From contig CAZROT010000035.1 in NCBI GenBank assembly GCA_964601895.1, positions 1 through 6,644 on the forward strand: a stretch of 6,644 bases of DNA, in the 5' to 3' direction. The translations under genes were made by a program, and so were the position numbers. Each line of letters starts with the position of its first letter. The stretch's first letter is position 1. This document shows, in pieces, positions 1 through 4,520 of this stretch. The DNA comes from CAZROT01 sp964601895. Its GTDB lineage: Bacteria; Pseudomonadota; Gammaproteobacteria; Enterobacterales; Enterobacteriaceae. Under the pieces are notes generated by a model. That model did not search any database. It was not told where the DNA came from and worked only from the letters and a program-made list of their open reading frames with translations.

Positions 1-55
1 GAAAAACGGTGCATTTAATGCCCTGAACATTGTGAAGGTGGATGGTGGTGTGTAA
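1..55 (+). CDS. C-terminal end of an unidentified protein (5' truncated by window)
   Basis: An open frame enters from the left edge (codons from base 2) and stops at TAA 53-55. The visible tail is KNGAFNALNIVKVDGGV, too short to assign to a family. It lies directly upstream of the DUF5675 and small membrane protein genes on the same strand, so a phage structural or tail-type protein is possible by context only. A cluster of hairpins follows the stop codon, which fits the 3' end of a transcription unit. The reading frame is inferred from the lack of better alternatives in these few bases. Confidence 0.45.
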   Translation, partial: KNGAFNALNIVKVDGGV

Positions 56-56
56 C

Positions 57-130
57 CTCCCCCGTCCCGACTCCTTCGGGTCGGGACACCCTCCCGAAAC
101 AAGTTCGGGACAGGCTCTCCAGAGGGGGAC
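57..130. repeat. REP-like cluster of palindromes
   Basis: Two perfect hairpins stand side by side. GTCCCGAC (64-71) pairs with GTCGGGAC (80-87) around an 8-base loop, and TCCCGAA (92-98) pairs with TTCGGGA (104-110) around a 5-base loop. They are flanked by TCCCCC (58-63) and GGGGGA (124-129), which can pair and enclose both. A T7 run follows at about 137-143. Such dispersed GC-rich palindromes are common between genes in Bacteroidota. Here it fills the gap between the partial gene and the DUF5675 gene and could slow or end transcription of the former. Confidence 0.6.
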
Positions 131-164
131 AACCCGTTTTTTTAATCTGTAAATCCTATGAAAG

Positions 165-572
165 ATGGAACTGGAATTGATCAGAACATATTTTCCCAAT
201 GGCACGAACGGGGATATTCTCCATAAAGGCAAGAGGGTGTGCAGCTCGATTGAACTCCCCTGGCTTGACAACAAACAAAGGGTTTCGTGTATTCCTGAAG
301 GAAGATATGAATTGACAAAACGATACAGCCGGAGATTCGGACATCATTTACTGGTGAATGGTGTAGCGAACAGAAGCTATATTTTAATTCATGCATACAA
401 TGATGCACTAAAAGAATCAAAAGGCTGTATCGCTCCGGTTTCAGTTTGTACCGGAGAAGGCAAGGGTAATAATTCAAGACTTTCATTGAAAAAGCTGTTT
501 GCCATTATTTACCCTGAGTTTGAAAAAGGAAACAAAGTTTTTATCACTATTAAATCCAAGACTCATGAATGA
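165..572 (+). CDS. DUF5675 family protein (phage-associated, possible cell-wall enzyme)
   Basis: This 135-residue protein matches my recollection of the DUF5675 family over its full length. Visible conserved blocks are RTYFPNGTNG (7-16), SIELPWL (28-34), IPEGRY (43-48), SYILIHAYND (71-80) and KGCIAPV (86-92). The family is found in phages and bacterial phage-like clusters, and its biochemical role is not established to my knowledge. The IPEGxY block together with H76 and the G87-C88-I89 triad is reminiscent of the L,D-transpeptidase (YkuD) layout, so a peptidoglycan-acting role is a reasonable guess, not a demonstrated one. The start at ATG 165 has no Shine-Dalgarno, normal for this phylum; an ATG at 158 is in another frame. 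Its last 8 bases overlap the next gene, implying translational coupling to the small membrane proteins. Confidence 0.8.
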   Translation: MELELIRTYFPNGTNGDILHKGKRVCSSIELPWLDNKQRVSCIPEGRYELTKRYSRRFGHHLLVNGVANRSYILIHAYNDALKESKGCIAPVSVCTGEGKGNNSRLSLKKLFAIIYPEFEKGNKVFITIKSKTHE

Positions 573-774
573 AATCATGAACCGGGTGAATGCACCCACA
601 CCCAAGTTCTTTAAGAAGCTTCGTAATATCGGACTGGCCCTGGCTGCTGTTGCCGGGACCATCATAGCGGCGCCGGTTGCGCTGCCGGCAGTAATTGTCA
701 AAGTGGCCGGATACCTGGCGGTGGCCAGCGGTGTGATCAGTGCGGTGAGTCAAACAGCAGTGGAGGGTGAGTGA
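565..774 (+). CDS. Small holin-like membrane protein (69 aa)
   Basis: The start chosen is ATG 565, inside the end of the DUF5675 gene; ATG 577 in the same frame is a possible alternative. The 69-residue product has a basic N-terminal part (PKFFKKLRN, residues 13-21), then a nearly uninterrupted hydrophobic stretch from about residue 22 to 62 that can form two membrane helices (about 22-38 and 43-62) around APVALPA, and a short acidic tail. The order enzyme-like gene then tiny membrane proteins resembles phage lysis cassettes, so a holin or holin-accessory role is possible. I do not recognise a named family. An upstream ATG at 499 in the same frame lies deep inside the previous gene and is not needed. 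Confidence 0.7.
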   Translation: MNEIMNRVNAPTPKFFKKLRNIGLALAAVAGTIIAAPVALPAVIVKVAGYLAVASGVISAVSQTAVEGE

Positions 775-947
775 TGTTTGACAATACCGTGAAACGAGGC
801 ACTGCAGGCGGAACGCTGCTCACCATTCTTGGAAATATTACCAGTGATGATATTGCCAAGACGGCCATACTGGCCGCTGTTGGGGCTGTGGTGAGTTTTG
901 CTGTGACCTTGTTGCTGAAGCTTCTCATGAAACGAATAAAGAAATAA
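774..947 (+). CDS. Small single-span membrane protein (57 aa)
   Basis: The ATG at 774-776 shares its A with the TGA stop of the preceding gene, a classic TGATG coupling. The 57-residue product starts MFDNTVKRGTAGG, has a moderately hydrophobic segment (LLTILGNI, residues 15-22), a strong membrane helix at about residues 30-52, and the basic end KRIKK, suggesting a cytoplasmic C terminus. It is the last gene of the three-gene run and ends just before a nested hairpin and a strong terminator. Similar little proteins sit in this position in Bacteroidota phage-like clusters as far as I recall, but I cannot name a family. A holin partner is plausible; function is inferred from context and topology only. 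Confidence 0.7.
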   Translation: MFDNTVKRGTAGGTLLTILGNITSDDIAKTAILAAVGAVVSFAVTLLLKLLMKRIKK

Positions 948-995
948 TTACTTCGCCTGCCTATCGGCAGGTAAAATTGTGGTGACCGAAGTAAT
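947..995 (+). repeat. Nested inverted repeat with REP-type hairpin inside
   Basis: The outer arms ATTACTTCG (947-955) and CGAAGTAAT (987-995) are perfect reverse complements. Inside the left arm lies CCTGCC (956-961), loop TATC, GGCAGG (966-971). The CCTGCC/GGCAGG core recurs without a spacer as the palindrome at 3601-3612. The outer left arm begins at the last base of the stop codon of the small membrane protein. Confidence 0.7.
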
Positions 996-996
996 G

Positions 997-1025
997 GCCT
1001 GGGATATTTATCCCGGGCTTTTTTA
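997..1025 (+). terminator. Rho-independent terminator after the lysis-like cassette
   Basis: The 10-bp stem GCCTGGGATA (997-1006) pairs with TATCCCGGGC (1009-1018), with one T-G wobble and a 2-base formal loop that in practice opens to 4 or more. It is followed by six T residues (1019-1024). It closes the DUF5675 three-gene run. Confidence 0.85.
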
Positions 1026-1030
1026 TTTAA

Positions 1031-1436
1031 GAAAAGCCCCCTAAAAAGGAGGCGCAATGGAAGAGGAAAAGAAAGCAGAACCACCGGCAAGATGGAGCCA
1101 CAAGCCCGAAGGCAAAAGGAACAACCGGACAGAAACAAAACCACCGGAACGAAAGACACAATAGCGGCCAACAAAGCGGCAACGGGGACGACGACGAACT
1201 GACATAGAAAAACATTTGAAGATGAAAAAATAAAATGACTGCATTCTCTCAGCGAAGGGCTTGCAGGTGGCAGTATAAATGATGGCCTTGTGCGGTGGGT
1301 TGTGTGTTTATGCTGCGCAGCGCTGGCTTTGTGCCGGAGCTATCTTGCAGTGCATTTTTATTTTTTCAAATGGGTTTTCCTGAAGTCGTCGCTTCCCGGT
1401 GTTGGTTGGTATGTCGTTGTCCTGGTGGTGCAGACT
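1031..1436. other. Gene-poor segment with extreme strand composition bias
   Basis: No convincing gene fills this stretch. By hand count, bases 1031-1204 contain only five T residues in 174 bases (none in 1094-1161), while bases 1291-1430 contain only 13 A residues in 140, so there the T-poor strand is the minus strand. The sequence AACCACCGG occurs twice (1079, 1139). A plus-strand frame from 1031 to the TAG at 1204-1206 is open but lacks a start; it would encode a very basic, disordered peptide with QNHR twice and the end DDDELT. The minus-strand frame 1436-1311 is open and continues the pseudogene described next. The bias itself explains why long open frames appear on both strands. Confidence 0.6.
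1057..1164 (+). CDS. Possible 35-aa hydrophilic micro-ORF behind a strong SD
   Basis: ATG 1057 to TAG 1162-1164 encodes 35 residues beginning MEEEKKAEPPARW, charged and proline-containing, with no hydrophobic core. What supports translation is the sequence AAGGAGG at 1046-1052, four bases before the ATG, the same arrangement as before the lysine-rich gene at 4267. Against it, the SD lies in the right arm of a small hairpin (GCCCCCT 1036-1042 with AGGAGGC 1047-1053, one mismatch), which may simply be an intergenic repeat, and the whole area is compositionally abnormal. Treat it as a weak candidate. Confidence 0.22.
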   Translation: MEEEKKAEPPARWSHKPEGKRNNRTETKPPERKTQ

Positions 1437-1737
1437 TTAATCACCGGCTTTCTCTATTTCCGCAAAATACTTCTGGAGCAAACAGCGCTGCAGCTTCTCA
1501 GTAGCCAGCAGCTGCTCGGCAAGCGAGGATCTTAATTGGCGAAGCTTATTGAGTTGGGAAAGAATCTGTTGAAATCGGGACCAATCTGGTAGAATGAACG
1601 GCGCCACTTCACGAACCTGGTCCCGAACATCGCTAAGAACTATAAATGGAATAGCAGAGCCACGATGCCGGACCTTAAACTTGCCTGACTGATACAAGCC
1701 ATAGACCAGCCAGAAAAAAAATTGAAATATTCTTCAT
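1308..1737 (-). pseudogene. Frameshifted reverse-strand gene remnant, family unknown
   Basis: On the minus strand an ATG at 1737-1735 starts MKNISIFF and then meets a run of eight T residues (A8 at 1714-1721 on the plus strand). Removing one T joins it to a frame reading FWLVYGLYQSGKFKVRHRG and on through SDVRDQVREV and LNKLRQLRSSLAEQLLATEKL to TAA at 1439-1437, giving a protein of about 98 residues. As written, the frame after the run has no ATG, only a TTG at 1697. The sequence is protein-like: balanced composition, a helical leucine/glutamine-rich C-terminal half, and no low complexity. After the TAA the same frame stays open for 42 more codons (1436-1311), so the ancestral gene may have been longer. 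I do not recognise the family. A sequencing error or a programmed slip at T8 are alternatives to decay. Confidence 0.42.
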
Positions 1738-2149
1738 GAGGACAAACAACGATGAAAGAATTTCTCCAGGGCTGGAAGCCTGGCTTGCCGGCATTGCAAC
1801 CTTTGCAAAGTATAAAAAATGAATGCGGTGGAATTGCGGCGCCAGGGTGATAGCAACGGATGGAGGGATACATCATAGCTTTATAGTTTTGTCGGCCTCG
1901 CTTCGCTCCATATCATTAAACCTAAAAGAGAAAAGAAAAAACCGAAAAAAAAGAAAAGAGAAAGCATCTCCATCAGCAGCCGATGCGACGGCCAAAAGGA
2001 AACGGAATAAATGCGTGGATTGCTACAGATGATATACTTGATGCAGCTTGTGCAGGAACTGAAGACGAGGATATGCACTGAAGTTTTATGCCGTAGTCTT
2101 TTGGCTGCTGATGTTTAGGTGAAAGCTGAATAGGATTGCAGAAGATGAG
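1738..2149. other. Stretch without a convincing gene; micro-ORFs and an A-rich tract
   Basis: Only very short plus-strand frames are seen: 1736-1822 (28 aa, MRTNNDERISPGLEAWLAG...), 1819-1878 (19 aa, MNAVELRRQGDSNGW...) overlapping the first by ATGA, and 1983-2081 (32 aa, MRRPKGNGINAWIATDDIL...). None has an SD, and none matches a family I know. They may be fragments of decayed genes. A purine-rich A tract at 1924-1970 makes all plus frames lysine/arginine-rich there. CGCTTCGCTCC at 1899-1909 is the reverse complement of GGAGCGAAGCG at 2882-2892, a typical dispersed intergenic motif. The end of the stretch is the promoter region of the next gene. Confidence 0.5.
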
Positions 2150-2182
2150 TTTTATTATGCAGATGAACGGCTGCTATCTTTG
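2150..2182 (+). promoter_or_regulatory. Bacteroidota-type promoter for the yegP-like gene
   Basis: TATCTTTG at 2175-2182 is an exact match to the Bacteroidota -7 consensus TAnnTTTG. A T-rich element (TTTTATT, 2150-2156) sits 19-21 bases upstream where the TTTG-like -33 element is expected, though it is not a perfect match. Transcription would start near 2188-2190, giving a leader of about 50 bases before the ATG at 2239. Confidence 0.6.
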
Positions 2183-2238
2183 TTTTCTTCTTTTGTTTTA
2201 TAAAATGCTTAAATTCGGGTACACTAAAACTTTATACT

Positions 2239-2565
2239 ATGGGAAAGTTTGTTATCAAGACCGGAAGTAACGGTCAGTATTATTTCAGCCTGAAAGCTGG
2301 TAATGGTGAAAAAATTCTTTCCAGCGAAGGTTACACTTCAAAAGCTTCATGTCAGAATGGAATTGATTCGGTGAAAGCAAATGCAAAAAGTGATAGTAAT
2401 TACGAAAAGAAAACAGCATCTAATGGAAAGTATTATTTCAATCTGAAAGCTGCAAACGGACAGATCATCGGAACAAGTGAGATGTATGAAACACCAGGTG
2501 GAAGGGATAACGGCATTGAATCGGTAAAGAGCAATGCACCGGGTGCCGAGGTTGTTGAAGAATAG
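2239..2565 (+). CDS. yegP: YegP-like DUF1508 protein, two tandem repeats
   Basis: The 108-residue protein is two copies of the DUF1508 (YegP) module, about residues 3-51 and 55-103. Each has NGxYYFxLKAxNG, then a serine/tyrosine-containing turn, then NGIxSVKxNA. The length matches the E. coli YegP type (about 110 residues). The fold is a small beta-rich unit; the biological role of the family is not settled, so only the family assignment is firm. There is no Shine-Dalgarno before ATG 2239. It is a stand-alone transcription unit, with its own promoter (2150-2182) and terminator (2594-2626). The C terminus (EVVEE) is an acidic tail after the second module. Codon and base use look ordinary, unlike the GC-rich DNA downstream. 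Confidence 0.9.
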   Translation: MGKFVIKTGSNGQYYFSLKAGNGEKILSSEGYTSKASCQNGIDSVKANAKSDSNYEKKTASNGKYYFNLKAANGQIIGTSEMYETPGGRDNGIESVKSNAPGAEVVEE

Positions 2566-2593
2566 AAAACAGACAACACATTTTTTTTAAATT

Positions 2594-2626
2594 AACGACG
2601 CTGATTTTATTGGTGTCGTTTTTTTT
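2594..2626 (+). terminator. Rho-independent terminator after the yegP-like gene
   Basis: AACGACGCT (2594-2602) pairs with GGTGTCGTT (2612-2620) through nine pairs, two of them G-T wobbles, around a 9-base loop, followed by T residues to 2626. It starts 28 bases after the stop codon. Confidence 0.8.
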
Positions 2627-2813
2627 ATTGTGAGATTAATGTATTTGATGTCGCCGATCAGGGAACTGGCCACCGGCGGCTATAATCAACAGTTGAGCTA
2701 TGCACTACAGCCATTTGGCAGGGAGGCCTGGATGAGGGAGGTACGACTGAAGGAAGGCCGACCGTCCGCCACCACCCGCCACGCCAGCCAGACCGGATGG
2801 GCCGGGAGCCGCA

Positions 2814-2836
2814 GCCCCGGCGATAAATGCCGGGGC
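2814..2836. repeat. GC-rich hairpin
   Basis: GCCCCGGC (2814-2821) and GCCGGGGC (2829-2836) form a perfect 8-bp stem around the loop GATAAAT. There is no T run after it, so it is not a terminator; it is probably a REP-like element. Confidence 0.6.
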
Positions 2837-3083
2837 AAGGCGTAGGCACACCAGAACGCTTTTCGGCCAAATTATTCAGCCGGAGCGAAGCGGAGGCACT
2901 ATCAAATAAGTGGCTGGCTGGCCGGCAGGTGGCGGATATACGGAGGATGCCGCCTGGATGTGGCGCTGCTGGTAAGCTGCGACACAGACAGAGTGCGGCA
3001 GGAGCGAAGGCGACCGACCGCAGCGCAAAAAGCCTGACAGCCTGCGATAGCACCCGAAGCGATGAGGAACGAAGAGCGAAGGG

Positions 3084-3139
3084 CATCCCGGCGACTGCAT
3101 CACTAATTCAAAAAAAGATTCATTGCAGTGGCCGGGATG
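3084..3139. repeat. 16-bp inverted repeat
   Basis: CATCCCGGCGACTGCA (3084-3099) and TGCAGTGGCCGGGATG (3124-3139) are reverse complements at 15 of 16 positions, separated by 24 mostly A-rich bases. A T6 run follows at 3151-3156, eleven bases after the right arm, so weak terminator activity on the plus strand is possible. Confidence 0.7.
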
Positions 3140-3204
3140 GGCTGGCGGGATTTTTTGCTCAAGGGAGGGAGACCGAGCACCTTATTTCCTGTCCGAAGAT
3201 GAAG

Positions 3205-3255
3205 CTGGCTGCAAGAGATTGTTTCATTATTGAAAGAGATTGACAGTGCAGCCAG
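3205..3255. repeat. 9-bp inverted repeat enclosing a direct repeat
   Basis: CTGGCTGCA (3205-3213) and TGCAGCCAG (3247-3255) are perfect reverse complements. Between them AAGAGATTG occurs twice in direct orientation (3213-3221 and 3234-3242). Confidence 0.55.
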
Positions 3256-3265
3256 GAGCGGAGGG

Positions 3266-3333
3266 TTCGGCAGTTGTTGGCCGGACGCAAGTGGTCGGCT
3301 TGCCGCCGCTGCGGCCGGGCAAGGACTGCCGGG
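3266..3333. repeat. Nested stem structure, possibly transcribed
   Basis: CGGCAGT (3268-3274) pairs with ACTGCCG (3325-3331), extendable by T-G wobbles on both sides. Inside it CTTGCC (3299-3304) pairs with GGCAAG (3318-3323), with CCGC/GCGG in its loop. A weak third pairing (GGCC with GGTC) is possible between 3278 and 3297, so the fold could be a three-way junction. No promoter was identified for it. Confidence 0.35.
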
Positions 3334-3439
3334 AGTGGCAATTGGAAGAGGTTTTTGATTGCCGAAGGTGGCTTGACTTGGCCTGTATACTTTCTTAAAT
3401 AAATGCGATCATGCAGGCCGGGGCAAGCGACCTGCAGGC

Positions 3440-3460
3440 GTCCTTCGACAAGCTCAGGAT
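3440..3460. repeat. Dispersed 21-base repeat, copy 1
   Basis: This copy, with core GTCCTTCGACAAGCTCAGG, matches the copy at 3565-3585 in 20 of 21 positions (A in place of G at its twelfth base). Ends TCCT and AGGA make it an imperfect palindrome. It is a widely seen intergenic element in Bacteroidota genomes, from general knowledge. Confidence 0.65.
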
Positions 3461-3564
3461 GATAAAGCTGAATAAGAAAAGAAGGCTATTACCCGAGGCG
3501 GCTGGAATATGGCATGGCAGAGTTTACGTCACCATGCTGGTTATAGAAGCCGCCGGAGCTTGAT

Positions 3565-3585
3565 GTCCTTCGACAGGCTCAGGAT
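3565..3585. repeat. Dispersed 21-base repeat, copy 2
   Basis: This is the second copy of the element at 3440-3460, in the same orientation, 125 bases downstream, with core GTCCTTCGACAGGCTCAGG. Only one base differs. Confidence 0.65.
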
Positions 3586-3600
3586 TTGCTGAGTAGCGAA

Positions 3601-3612
3601 CCTGCCGGCAGG
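3601..3612. repeat. Palindrome CCTGCCGGCAGG
   Basis: This is a perfect 12-base palindrome 15 bases after the second 21-base repeat. It shares its half-site with the hairpin at 956-971, where the halves are split by TATC. Confidence 0.55.
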
Positions 3613-3792
3613 CAGAACCCTGAAGAGTGCGACGCAACGGAAGCTGAACAGAATTACTACAGTTGGGTAAACAAAAAAAGTATATACGATACTCCCTACT
3701 TCGCCGGGATAAACTATGAAAAACTGAAACTGATTTCAAAAAAATATACCAGCATTTTGGAACTTATTTATTTTTTTTGCAAAAAATGATAA

Positions 3793-4230
3793 ATGAACAT
3801 AGAGAGATACTCTGTCGTTACAGATGATGAACACCTGATCTATGAATTTTTGAGTCAAGGGCCTAATGGAACGATCAAAAAGGTAGTGTCTTATCTGGAA
3901 ATTGACAGGAATGTTTTTAACCTGGCTTTTGGAGACTGGGATGAAACGGAACAAAGGATTAACGATCAAATAAGGAGTAATAATGATGACAGAGACAAAG
4001 TGCTTGCAACAGTTGCATTAACTGTTATTGATTTCATAAATCATCATCCTGGCGCAACTTTATTTGCGAAAGGAAGCACACCAGCAAGAACACGACTTTA
4101 TCAAATCGGCATTACCAATAATTGGAATGAAATCGGCCAATTATTTGACATAGAGGGGTTTTATGAAGGTTCTTGGGAACCGTTTGAAAAGGGTAAGAAT
4201 TACCATGCTTTTATATTAAAAGCCAAATAA
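3793..4230 (+). CDS. DUF6934 family protein (first gene of a two-gene unit)
   Basis: The 145-residue protein fits what I recall of DUF6934, a family of unknown function known mostly from Bacteroidota. Visible conserved parts are the N-terminal strand-rich region ending GPNGTIKKVVSYL, the FGDWDE block (46-51), the DDRDKVLATVALTVIDF helix (about 65-81), and the segment AKGSTPARTRLYQIGI (about 92-107), followed by a C-terminal FEKGKNYHAFIL. The invariant-looking GSTPARTRLYQ stretch is the best signature. No signal peptide or membrane helix is seen, so it should be cytoplasmic. ATG 3793 follows an AT-rich stretch with no SD. The small lysine-rich gene starts 36 bases after its stop and the pair ends in one terminator, so they are probably co-transcribed. 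A toxin-antitoxin-like or defence role is a guess from this layout. Confidence 0.8.
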   Translation: MNIERYSVVTDDEHLIYEFLSQGPNGTIKKVVSYLEIDRNVFNLAFGDWDETEQRINDQIRSNNDDRDKVLATVALTVIDFINHHPGATLFAKGSTPARTRLYQIGITNNWNEIGQLFDIEGFYEGSWEPFEKGKNYHAFILKAK

Positions 4231-4255
4231 AAAACGTAAATTTGAACTCACAGAA

Positions 4256-4262
4256 AAGGAGG
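4256..4262 (+). promoter_or_regulatory. Strong Shine-Dalgarno AAGGAGG
   Basis: AAGGAGG ends four bases before the ATG at 4267. Strong SD sites are unusual in Bacteroidota, where most genes lack them, and the other main genes in this window have none. It fixes the start of the 55-residue gene and suggests high translation. Confidence 0.7.
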
Positions 4263-4266
4263 AAAT

Positions 4267-4434
4267 ATGCCAGCAGTAGCTATTAAAAAGGAAAAGCCTA
4301 ACAGCAATGTTGCAGTAGTCAAGAAGATGAAAGATTACAGCAAGGAACCTGCGTTTAAAAAGAAAGCAGCAGAAGCACTTGCTTTTATAAAAAAACATGG
4401 ATTGCCAAAAGCTTTTACAAAGAAGGCCAAATAA
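4267..4434 (+). CDS. Small lysine-rich protein, partner of the DUF6934 gene (55 aa)
   Basis: ATG 4267 to TAA 4432-4434 encodes 55 residues, 16 of them lysine. The N-terminal third (VAIKKEKPNSNVAVVKKMK) looks flexible. The rest (KEPAFKKKAAEALAFIKKHG, then LPKAFTKKAK) forms a likely amphipathic helix and a basic tail. Such a charge suggests binding to nucleic acid or to an acidic partner, but no named domain is recognised. It follows the DUF6934 gene by 36 bases, has its own strong SD, and is followed by a terminator 20 bases after the stop. As far as I recall, similar small proteins sit beside DUF6934 genes in other Bacteroidota, which would support a conserved pair, but I could not check this. 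The strong SD, clean composition and position make it a real gene despite its size. Confidence 0.75.
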   Translation: MPAVAIKKEKPNSNVAVVKKMKDYSKEPAFKKKAAEALAFIKKHGLPKAFTKKAK

Positions 4435-4454
4435 ATTAAACTTAAATAAATTTG

Positions 4455-4485
4455 AATCCCACATGTAAAAGCATGTGGGATTTTT
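4455..4485 (+). terminator. Rho-independent terminator closing the DUF6934 unit
   Basis: AATCCCACATG (4455-4465) and CATGTGGGATT (4472-4482) form a perfect 11-bp stem around the loop TAAAAG, with five T residues at 4481-4485. It is nearly symmetrical and A-flanked on the left, but the next gene is on the same strand, so it most likely separates the DUF6934 pair from the DUF4209 gene. Confidence 0.9.
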
Positions 4486-4520
4486 GTTTATGAAACCTTA
4501 AGCTATTTAACTAACGTTTT

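Larger units (their letters stand above)
2627..3790. other. Long GC-rich, repeat-rich segment with no convincing gene
   Basis: About 1.16 kb lies between the yegP terminator and the DUF6934 gene. The first two thirds are G-rich and very GC-rich in places (48 of 60 bases in 2761-2820 by count), against 21 of 60 in 4561-4620 inside the DUF4209 gene. Long open frames occur on both strands (for example plus 2827-3243 and minus 3086-2658), but their products are rich in R, S, G, A and P without domain-like patterns and overlap each other, as expected from GC-rich non-coding DNA. What it does contain is inverted repeats (2814-2836, 3084-3139, 3205-3255, 3266-3333), a duplicated 21-mer and a palindrome (3601-3612). 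The last 120 bases become AT-rich and probably hold the next promoter, but no clear TAnnTTTG element was found. Confidence 0.6.

Noticed and set aside
737..1174. Long minus-strand open frame (145 codons)
   Set aside because: It runs antisense to the small membrane protein, the terminator and the T-poor tract; its product is F/S/L/P-rich low complexity, a by-product of T depletion on the plus strand.
1031..1204. Template repeat of a diversity-generating retroelement
   Set aside because: The A-rich, T-poor sequence suggested it, but there is no reverse transcriptase, no matching variable copy in the window, and no accessory gene.
1290..1535. Plus-strand open frame rich in W, C, F and V
   Set aside because: It arises from the A-poor plus strand and overlaps the more protein-like reverse frame; it has no SD and no recognisable domain.
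1823..2032. Plus-strand frame with a KEKRKNRKKRKEK stretch
   Set aside because: The lysine run comes from an A-rich tract that is lysine-rich in all plus frames, and no domain is seen around it.
2658..3243. Overlapping long frames on both strands (plus 2827-3243, minus 3086-2658)
   Set aside because: They overlap each other in very GC-rich, repeat-rich DNA; the products are R/S/A/G/P-rich without hydrophobic core patterns or motifs.
3440..3585. CRISPR array
   Set aside because: Only two copies of a 21-base element at 125-base spacing, with no regular spacers and no cas gene.
3586..3789. 67-codon frame just upstream of the DUF6934 gene
   Set aside because: Its start lies right after a dispersed repeat and its first codons span a palindrome, so the N-terminal part is repeat-derived; there is no SD.
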